A stretch of 6,214 bases of DNA. Origin: Vulcanimicrobiota bacterium (GTDB taxonomy: Bacteria > Vulcanimicrobiota > Vulcanimicrobiia > Vulcanimicrobiales > Vulcanimicrobiaceae). A program made the translations under genes and the position numbers. The stretch lies in assembly GCA_019245275.1 (NCBI GenBank), contig JAFARW010000199.1:1-6214 (forward strand), in the 5' to 3' direction. Of the stretch, positions 1 to 5,141 are shown in pieces. Within the stretch, counting starts at the first letter, position 1. Each line of letters opens with the position of its first letter. The notes beneath the pieces are model-generated. The model saw only the letters and a list, made by a program, of their open reading frames with translations, searched no databases and had not been told where the DNA came from.

Positions 1-2
1 AC

Positions 3-260
3 GTGAGCAATTTTGAAGATTTGGAGCTTCAATTCCGGCTTAGCGGAATCAATGTCGGGCTGGGAAGACAAGCCGGCATCTTCGGCGGACCAGATGGTAT
101 TGTATTTTGTGATTTGAGAGGCGCATCCGATTGCCTCGTCATCGAGACCCGCGCCGAGCAATTTCCACGCATCGCGGTAACGCTCGATCAGGGAGCTGAT
201 GCGAACGCATTGGCGCATGAGATCATGCGCCGAATCCCCGACAAAGGACCAGTTGAATAG
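3..260 (+). CDS. Small protein, possibly the C-terminal part of a bacterial PH-like domain protein (5' end uncertain)
   Basis: This frame is open from the left edge to TAG at 258-260. The first possible start is GTG at 3-5, but only two bases precede it, so no ribosome binding site can be judged and the gene may begin outside the window. As read it gives 85 residues with no signal peptide or membrane segment. The pattern is a glycine-rich turn (GLGRQAGIFGG, about residues 19-29), two beta-like stretches (GIVFCDL, CLVIETR), then FPRIAVTL and a closing helix (ANALAHEIMRRI). This order resembles the second half of short bacterial PH-like domains (bPH type), where a 'vvi.t....l.ls..dp..f...l' stretch ends the domain. 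That assignment is inference from remembered patterns. Its end overlaps the next gene by 8 bases, suggesting co-transcription and translational coupling. Confidence 0.55.
   Translation: MSNFEDLELQFRLSGINVGLGRQAGIFGGPDGIVFCDLRGASDCLVIETRAEQFPRIAVTLDQGADANALAHEIMRRIPDKGPVE
243..255 (+). promoter_or_regulatory. Ribosome binding site and TTG start of the exported 214-aa protein
   Basis: AAAGGA at 243-248 lies 4 bases before TTG at 253-255. The TTG is followed at once by a hydrophobic, signal-like stretch. The longer in-frame ATG at 199 would add 18 polar residues (MRTHWRMRSCAESPTKDQ) in front of that stretch and would lie deep inside the upstream gene. This motif therefore argues for the TTG start. 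Confidence 0.5.
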
Positions 261-897
261 CGCGCTAGCGCTGACGTTGGTCGTCCTAACGGCCGCTCTG
301 ACGCGCGCTGCAAATTATGGTTCAACGCCCCAGCAAGCGGTAGCGAACGTGATCTACCACGCCGGTTCGTTGTCATCCGTTCGAACAAATCACACAGCCC
401 GATATGCAATGGTGCTCAGCCGAGGGGGCAGAGTCGAAGGAGAACTAGTTCATGCGCCGATTCTTGTCGAGCGCTTTTCCTTCGGATGGCAGGCGTTGGA
501 GATCGTAAACTTTAGTTGCCGCCTTCGGGCCCACGCGCTCTCTCCGCGCGACGAGAATACACTGATGGCGGGCATGCCCAGCCCGCAAGATGATCGTCCA
601 TGCAGCGGTGTCGGCAAAGACGGCGGACCCAGCCGCGACGTTGAGGCGGTGCGGCGAGTGATGCGTGGTCCGTTTGTGCCGTGGGTTGTCGTGAATAGTA
701 ATTACGCGCTCGGCAGCTGGTACGGCGCGGGCGGCGGTCAATCGCTCTATCGAAAATCAAAGGGCATGTGGCGCTTGATCATTAGCGACGGCGGCGCAAT
801 GGGCGTCGAGCAGATGAAGCAGTATGGCGTGCCCAAGGCGGCGTGGTGTCCGTTCGGAATCTTCAACGCGCACTGTTCATCGCGCCACTCGTATTGA
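253..897 (+). CDS. Probable exported protein of unknown function with four cysteines
   Basis: From the TTG at 253 the product has 214 residues. Residues 1-19 (MNSALALTLVVLTAALTRA) look like a short signal peptide or signal anchor, although the N-region lacks Lys or Arg. A TTG start is chosen over ATG 199 because of the AAAGGA motif and the position of the hydrophobic segment. The mature part has a middle block with LVERFSFGWQALE (about 71-83), a PCSGVGKDGGP block (116-126), and a C-terminal block with NYALGSWYGAGGGQSLY (150-166), MWRLIISDGGAMG (172-184) and YGVP (191-194). The C-terminal pattern of 'YAL..W..G..GG..L...G.W.L...GG....GVP' recalls small secreted proteins such as those annotated as copper-uptake-system-associated. 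That is a loose resemblance, not an assignment. Cysteines at 89, 117, 199 and 208 could form two disulfides outside the cytoplasm. The gene overlaps the preceding one by 8 bases. I cannot assign a function. Confidence 0.8.
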   Translation: MNSALALTLVVLTAALTRAANYGSTPQQAVANVIYHAGSLSSVRTNHTARYAMVLSRGGRVEGELVHAPILVERFSFGWQALEIVNFSCRLRAHALSPRDENTLMAGMPSPQDDRPCSGVGKDGGPSRDVEAVRRVMRGPFVPWVVVNSNYALGSWYGAGGGQSLYRKSKGMWRLIISDGGAMGVEQMKQYGVPKAAWCPFGIFNAHCSSRHSY

Positions 898-932
898 TTC
901 GTCGCAAAAAGGTCACTTTCAGACATTCTTCA

Positions 933-982
933 CAAAGTCGACCTAGCTTGAGAGCAAGCAACAGCGTGGAGGTCGGCCTTTG
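933..982 (+). promoter_or_regulatory. 5' leader hairpin that can sequester the SD and TTG start of the propeller lipoprotein gene
   Basis: The stretch 933-944 (CAAAGTCGACCT) can pair with 970-982 (AGGTCGGCCTTTG): twelve pairs including one G-U, with one bulged C at 977 or 978. The 3' arm contains most of the Shine-Dalgarno sequence GGAGGT (968-973) and the whole TTG start codon (980-982). Inside the loop a second hairpin forms from GCTTG (946-950) and CAAGC (955-959) around AGAG. No T-run follows, so this does not look like a terminator. The pairing is seen by hand and no free energy was computed. It is a candidate for translational control (RNA thermometer or other switch) if transcription starts upstream of 933. 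Confidence 0.4.
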
Positions 983-1921
983 ACTCAGCGCGTTTTTCAG
1001 ACTTTCTTTCTTTTCATAGTTGTTGTCGCGGCCGGCTGCGCCGGCGGTACTGGCAGTAGCTCACCACTATTAAGCCTTCCAGCAGCGGCAACCCATCCCG
1101 AACAGCTCTCCAGCGGCGGTGGCACTCCGAACCATGTGCTGTTCGTTGCGGGGCTTGGTGCGAGCGTCGGGGTTTACACGAACAGTCTTTACGCCAAGAA
1201 TCCGTCGCCCATGGGATCGATTACGCAGGGGATTCGGAGGGCGGACGGGCTCGCGGTTGACCGGCACGGCGTCCTCTATGTTTCGAACAGCACGTGGCCG
1301 CCGAATATCGTGGAATATCAGCCCGGAGCATCCGCGCCGTTCAAGGGGATCACCAGCGGTCTTTACGCACCCGGTTTCATTGCCGTCGATACGTCCGGCA
1401 ATCTCTACGTGAGCGATACGCAGTCATACAATCTCGTGATTCTCGTGTACCCGCCGTCAGCGAGCTCGCCCACTCAGACGATCGTGCTGCCGTACCAGAA
1501 TCACAGTGGCATCAGTGGACTCGCATTTGACAGGAATGGGAATCTGCTCGTCGGGACTTCGAGCATAAGAACGCCGACATCAACCGTCTATAGTGTCGCG
1601 CCTGGAACGACGACCGTCACGAATCTGAATCTTCAAGGCCTCGGTGGCGGCGAAATCGGAGCCGATGCGGCCGGCAATATCTATGCCGGCGGACCTGGAG
1701 GCACCATCTCGGTGCACGCGCCCGGAAGCACGACGCCGACGCGTTATATAAACGCGGGCGAAGCCGGATTTTACGGCGCCTTAAGCGTCGCTCCGAACGG
1801 CGCCATTTACTGGCCGAACTGGGACCGGCACGAGATGTTTGAATTCGCGCCAGGCGCAGCAAGCCCAACGAACATACTTATCGACGCCGGCGGCATCGAC
1901 GCAGCACTGGGTGTCTGGTAG
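980..1921 (+). CDS. NHL-like beta-propeller lipoprotein
   Basis: The product has 313 residues. The TTG start at 980 is supported by GGAGGT at 968-973 (6-base spacing) and by the signal peptide that begins at once. Residues 4-19 are hydrophobic (FQTFFLFIVVVAAG) and Cys20 sits in a usable lipobox (AAGC, with Ala rather than Leu at -3), so lipid anchoring after export is likely. A Gly/Ser-rich linker (21-48) follows. The rest is a repeated propeller motif of 'GLAVDR.G.LYVS' type at about residues 90, 133, 180, 226 and 268, each followed roughly 20 residues later by a 'PGA..PT..I' strand (about 115, 158, 207, 247, 290). With the degenerate first unit (VLFVAGLGASVGVYTN, 53-68) this suggests about six blades of 43-47 residues. 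NHL/SMP-30-type propellers bind ligands or partners, and some are lyases or lactonases. No catalytic residues can be assigned here, so the role is unknown. It stands alone between an 82-bp gap and a convergent gene. Confidence 0.87.
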   Translation: MTQRVFQTFFLFIVVVAAGCAGGTGSSSPLLSLPAAATHPEQLSSGGGTPNHVLFVAGLGASVGVYTNSLYAKNPSPMGSITQGIRRADGLAVDRHGVLYVSNSTWPPNIVEYQPGASAPFKGITSGLYAPGFIAVDTSGNLYVSDTQSYNLVILVYPPSASSPTQTIVLPYQNHSGISGLAFDRNGNLLVGTSSIRTPTSTVYSVAPGTTTVTNLNLQGLGGGEIGADAAGNIYAGGPGGTISVHAPGSTTPTRYINAGEAGFYGALSVAPNGAIYWPNWDRHEMFEFAPGAASPTNILIDAGGIDAALGVW

Positions 1922-1927
1922 CGCGGC

Positions 1928-3664
1928 TTAAGAGCTCATAGCGTCGCTTTGAAGCCCGAAGCGTTCGCGTAGCGTAGCGTTCTCGCGACGTAACGCCTCA
2001 GCGTCGAGATGATCGTATGCGGCCGCAGCGCTTGTTGCGAGCCGATCGAGCAGCGCGACTTCGTCCCGGTCGAGTTCCTCGCCGTTCGTGTGCGAACCGT
2101 AAAGCGCGAGCGCAATCAGCCGATCGCGAACGAGCACCGGTACCGCGAGCGCGGGCTCTCTGTCGCCATGCGGCAAATCCGCCCGTTGCCATCCCGCATC
2201 GCGTAAACGCAGCGGTCCATGCTCGCCCATGAGCAGCAAAACCAGTTGCTCACTGGGCGCGATCGTTTTCATTGAATCTTCGGGCCAATTCAGCGCCGCT
2301 TGTCGCGCGAAACCATCATCTGCGCGTCGGAAGACCGCAGCCGACGCCAACTTAAGTGCGTCTGCGGGTTCGGCGGCCAGCATCTCATCGACGGCGGCGT
2401 CTGCAACGGCGTGCGGCAAACCGGCGGCGGCGCGTGAAAGTCGTTGTGCAGCCAGGTAGCGCTGCCGGAATAAGATGCGGTCGATAAAATCGTCGATTCG
2501 TTTATGTAAGCCGTTCATCCAAAATCCGAGGCCAAGCGCCGCGGCAACTTCGGCGGCGAGCGCAAGTCGCGTTTGTGCCAAAACCCGTCCGAGCAGCCAA
2601 TCGATAAGGGCAAAAATGCCGACGATGATCGTTGTAAGAATCCCGTAAACGACCGCCCGGCTAACGACGAATGAGACGTCAATCACGCGATGGCGGATCA
2701 CCGCATATGCAATCGAAAGCGGCATCAGAATAGTCAGGACTTCAAGCGATGCATGTGCCCAATATGGGGCCGACGGTTTGAGCAAGGCGTCGATCCCGTT
2801 TGCAATCAGCGCTGCTGCGGAACCGACAACGAGCCAGCGTATCCGCGACCGCTCTTGCCCGCTGGAATAGAAATATGTGAAGAGCAAAGCGACGCATGCG
2901 AGCGTAAGATATGAAAATCCAATAATCAGCAGCACGGGCGCGGCGACTCGCGAACTGGAATCGATGAATTGAAAGCGGATCGTCGACCAAACACTGAGCG
3001 CTGCAAGAGGTACGATCAGCGCGAGGCTGATACGCTCTGCGACGACGCGCCAGGGACGGCGCAGCATACCGGACGGAAAGCGCAGAGCAAAGACGACCAA
3101 ACCCACCGCGCCGGCTGAAAAGAGCAAAGTGCTGACGATCTGCTGGATCGCGGCGACCGAATAAGGCAGGCTCGCCATTGCAACCGCGTACGGCGCCGGG
3201 CTGAATGCGCAGCAGAAGAAAAAGAATCCCCAGGTCATCGGGCTGGGCCGTAGGAGCAAGAGCGCAGCTCCGACCGCAATGAAAACGAGCATCGCGATTT
3301 CGCGTGCCACGATCAACGGCTCGCGATAAATCGGTTCCCGCACGTCCGCAGCCATCGTGACAACGCGGCGCTGCCCATTGCGAATAAAGCTAATCGTCAC
3401 GAGTTTGTGCGGTACGATCGTACCGGGCACTTGCCCGATGACGCGCGCATCGTAAGGAGTTGTAGGAAAGTCGATTAGGTCGCCCGGCCGCACACCGGCT
3501 TTATCAGCCGGAGATCCTTTGGCGACGGCTACAATGTATGCGTCGTTTCTCGTGTAGCCAAAATCGTAAAGCGGGTGGCCGAAAACGCGCACAAAGTCCG
3601 GTAGTGAAAATCCGAGCACGAACGCCGACAGCAGCGCGACAACGATGACTCGAAGGACGGCCAT
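1928..3664 (-). CDS. Membrane protein with periplasmic PDZ-like domain, multi-TM region and cytoplasmic GAF-like domain, no output domain
   Basis: The product has 578 residues, with ATG at 3664-3662 preceded by AGGT (3673-3670). In order: a signal-anchor-like first segment (5-22); a PDZ-like domain (about 35-108) with AKGSPADKAGVRPGDLI; then about nine membrane segments (near 118-138, 143-163, 176-195, 211-228, 241-265, 276-295, 305-322, 337-356, 365-383). Basic loops such as LRRPWR and QERSRIRW fall on alternate sides, placing the PDZ in the periplasm and the C-terminus in the cytoplasm. The block AYAVIRHRVIDVSFVVSRAV (319-338) and the following RIDDFIDRILFRQRYLAA (389-406) resemble the membrane part and linker of multi-TM GAF histidine kinases. 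A GAF-like domain follows (about 405-552, with LAVPVLVRDRLIALALYG), then a short coiled-coil tail. No H-box, ATP-binding N/G boxes, GGDEF or PP2C domain is present. The gene lies 63 bp after ndh on the same strand, probably in one operon. A sensor-like or scaffold role is inferred, signalling through an unknown partner. Confidence 0.85.
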   Translation of the reverse strand: MAVLRVIVVALLSAFVLGFSLPDFVRVFGHPLYDFGYTRNDAYIVAVAKGSPADKAGVRPGDLIDFPTTPYDARVIGQVPGTIVPHKLVTISFIRNGQRRVVTMAADVREPIYREPLIVAREIAMLVFIAVGAALLLLRPSPMTWGFFFFCCAFSPAPYAVAMASLPYSVAAIQQIVSTLLFSAGAVGLVVFALRFPSGMLRRPWRVVAERISLALIVPLAALSVWSTIRFQFIDSSSRVAAPVLLIIGFSYLTLACVALLFTYFYSSGQERSRIRWLVVGSAAALIANGIDALLKPSAPYWAHASLEVLTILMPLSIAYAVIRHRVIDVSFVVSRAVVYGILTTIIVGIFALIDWLLGRVLAQTRLALAAEVAAALGLGFWMNGLHKRIDDFIDRILFRQRYLAAQRLSRAAAGLPHAVADAAVDEMLAAEPADALKLASAAVFRRADDGFARQAALNWPEDSMKTIAPSEQLVLLLMGEHGPLRLRDAGWQRADLPHGDREPALAVPVLVRDRLIALALYGSHTNGEELDRDEVALLDRLATSAAAAYDHLDAEALRRENATLRERFGLQSDAMSS

Positions 3665-3705
3665 TACGGACCTAAGACCGGATTCAGGCGTGTTCGAATT
3701 CTCCC

Positions 3706-3749
3706 TGTCACGCTGAGTTTGTCTGTGTCACGCTGAGCTTGTCGAAGCG
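3706..3749. repeat. Tandem pair of a short dispersed-type repeat (TGTCACGCTGAGYTTGTC)
   Basis: TGTCACGCTGAGTTTGTC at 3706-3723 is repeated as TGTCACGCTGAGCTTGTC at 3726-3743 (17 of 18 bases identical, 20-base period). The second copy continues as GAAGCG to 3749. Read on the minus strand it is GCTTCGACAAGCTCAGCGTGA, with a small GCTT/AAGC hairpin. From memory, similar TTCGACAAGCTCAG sequences are scattered in intergenic positions of many environmental bacterial genomes. I cannot check that here. The second copy overlaps the 3' end of ndh and contains its stop codon. No T-run follows, so I do not call it an intrinsic terminator. Confidence 0.75.
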
Positions 3750-5059
3750 CCACCGTCATCTCGCTTTTCGAGCTGCCCAGGAAAAATCAGCGCCTGCCGC
3801 CGTTTCGTGAGGAACGCGAACCCCCACCGCACCATCACCAGGAACCGATTGGTAAAGCCGATCAAGAAGTAAATGTGCACGGCGGCCCACACAACCCACG
3901 CCAGAAAGCCCGCGAACCGCACAAATCGCAAATCGGCAAGCGCGTACGCCCGTCCGACGATCGCAAGATCGCCTTTATCTTTATAGCTGAACGGTGGCGG
4001 CGCTGGCTTGTCCGCGATGCGTCGCCGAATGAGCCGCGCAACGTATTCGCCTTCTTGAATCGCCGGTTGCGCAACGCCGGGCATCGTCATCGGCTTTTTG
4101 TTTTTCATCCCAAGTAAGTTGCGCGCCGGCGCAACGACGTGCGCCGTATCCCCAATCGCAAAAATTTCCGGATGTCCCGGCACTGACAGATCGGAATTGA
4201 CGATAATCTTCCCCGATCGATCAACTTTGGCGCCCAACCACTGACCCGCCGGCGAAGCTAATACACCTGCGCCCCAAAGTACCGTGCCGGCCAAGACACG
4301 GTGACCATCAGCAACGATGCCTTGCTCGTCCACTTCCGTCACGCGCGTCTTCGTGAAGATCTTGACGCCCAACGTTTCAAGATGCCGCTGCGCTTTAGCA
4401 GCCAACGAAGCCGGATACGGCGGCAAAATTCGGTCGGCCGCCTCGTAAAGCAGAATCTGTGCCTCGCTGGGATCAATGTGACGAAAATCGTTCCGCAGCG
4501 TAATGCGCGACATCTCGGCCAGCGTGCCCGCCATCTCAACACCGACAGTCCCCGCGCCAACGAGCACAAATGTCATCAACGCGCATACTGCTTCACGCGT
4601 CGCCTCGCCGGTTGCGGCCAACTTCTCCGCGCGCTCAAACGCGAGCAATATCTTGTCGCGGATTTCATCGGCTTCTTCGAGCGCTTCCAATCCCGGCGCG
4701 ACGGTCCGCCAATCGTCGTGCCCAAAGTAGTTGTAACGAATCCCGGTCGCGAGAATCAGATAATCGTACGGCACGTCGAACTGATCTAACTGAACGAACC
4801 GCCGCGCCGCGTCGACGCCTTTCACCTCACCCATCAGCACATCGACGTTCTTGTTCGCGCTGAAAATCGTCCGAAGCGCCCGCGCGATTTCATCGTCCGC
4901 AAGCAGTCCTGTTGCCACTTGATACAGCATCGGCCGAAAGAGGTGGTAGTTGTGCCGATCGATCAGCGTAATGCGCACCGGCGCTTTCGCCAGCGCCCGC
5001 GCTGCATAGAGCCCGCCGAAACCGCCGCCAACGATCACAACGCGCGAAGCCATGGTCAT
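3728..5059 (-). CDS. ndh: Type II NADH:quinone oxidoreductase (NDH-2)
   Basis: The product has 443 residues and is a single-subunit flavoprotein that oxidises NADH and reduces quinone at the cytoplasmic membrane face without pumping protons. The FAD-binding Rossmann motif VVIVGGGFGGLYAARAL spans residues 7-23. The second dinucleotide site (NADH) is VLVGAGTVGVEMAGTLAEM (165-183). WGAGV (262-266) and IFAIGDTA (299-306, the second FAD contact) follow. The quinone-site signature AQPAIQEG is at 330-337. The C-terminus carries a hydrophobic anchor region (about 377-417, with WVVWAAVHIYFLIGFTNR). Length and motif order fit the family. ATG at 5059 is immediately preceded by an in-frame TAA; the second ATG at 5053 is an alternative start. 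The best Shine-Dalgarno sequence is 21 bases upstream (see separate entry). The last residues (ASTSSA) and the stop are encoded by a repeat element, so the native tail may have been replaced. The gene is followed by the PDZ-GAF membrane protein and is divergent from the PQQ-like propeller gene. Confidence 0.95.
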   Translation of the reverse strand: MTMASRVVIVGGGFGGLYAARALAKAPVRITLIDRHNYHLFRPMLYQVATGLLADDEIARALRTIFSANKNVDVLMGEVKGVDAARRFVQLDQFDVPYDYLILATGIRYNYFGHDDWRTVAPGLEALEEADEIRDKILLAFERAEKLAATGEATREAVCALMTFVLVGAGTVGVEMAGTLAEMSRITLRNDFRHIDPSEAQILLYEAADRILPPYPASLAAKAQRHLETLGVKIFTKTRVTEVDEQGIVADGHRVLAGTVLWGAGVLASPAGQWLGAKVDRSGKIIVNSDLSVPGHPEIFAIGDTAHVVAPARNLLGMKNKKPMTMPGVAQPAIQEGEYVARLIRRRIADKPAPPPFSYKDKGDLAIVGRAYALADLRFVRFAGFLAWVVWAAVHIYFLIGFTNRFLVMVRWGFAFLTKRRQALIFPGQLEKRDDGGASTSSA

Positions 5060-5090
5060 TTAAGGCGCAACTGCGCTGCTGATCACCTCC
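5060..5090 (-). promoter_or_regulatory. Displaced strong Shine-Dalgarno sequence with intervening hairpin, upstream of ndh
   Basis: On the minus strand 5090-5081 reads GGAGGTGATC, which complements ten bases of the usual 16S rRNA 3' tail. It ends 21 bases before the ATG at 5059, farther than normal. Between them GCGC (5076-5073) and GCGC (5068-5065) can form a four-pair G-C hairpin with an AGTT loop. Folding it would remove 12 bases and bring the motif to a workable distance. No closer SD-like motif is seen. The role is inferred. Confidence 0.45.
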
Positions 5091-5117
5091 CGCGCGGCAG
5101 CTCGCAGAAAAACGGAC

Positions 5118-5131
5118 GGAGGAGGCGAATG
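5118..5131 (+). promoter_or_regulatory. Strong Shine-Dalgarno sequence upstream of the PQQ-like propeller gene, better placed for an out-of-frame ATG
   Basis: GGAGGAGG at 5118-5125 is the only clear ribosome binding site here. It is well placed for ATG 5129-5131, which opens a 61-codon frame ending in TGA at 5312-5314 that lacks protein-like character. ATG 5142, which starts the real coding frame, is 16 bases away. An in-frame TGA at 5133-5135 blocks any longer start in the coding frame. Confidence 0.5.
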
Positions 5132-5141
5132 CTGAGCGACG

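Noticed and set aside
199..252. Longer ATG start for the exported protein
   Set aside because: It would put 18 polar residues before the signal-like segment and overlap the upstream gene by 62 bases. TTG 253 has a better context.
946..959. GCTTG-AGAG-CAAGC as a terminator of the upstream gene
   Set aside because: The stem is only 5 bp with no T-run on either side. It fits better as part of the downstream leader structure.
1967..1980. GCGTA repeated about 2.8 times
   Set aside because: It lies inside the coding sequence of the coiled-coil tail, is very short, and is likely chance in GC-rich sequence.
4301..4789. 162-codon plus-strand frame opposite ndh
   Set aside because: It lies wholly antisense to clear NDH-2 coding sequence, is rich in Arg and Cys as GC-rich shadow frames are, and has no SD or recognisable motif.
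5081..5090. GATCACCTCC on the plus strand as a remnant of a 16S rRNA 3' end
   Set aside because: Only these ten bases match. The flanks do not continue the 16S tail, and the minus-strand SD reading explains it.
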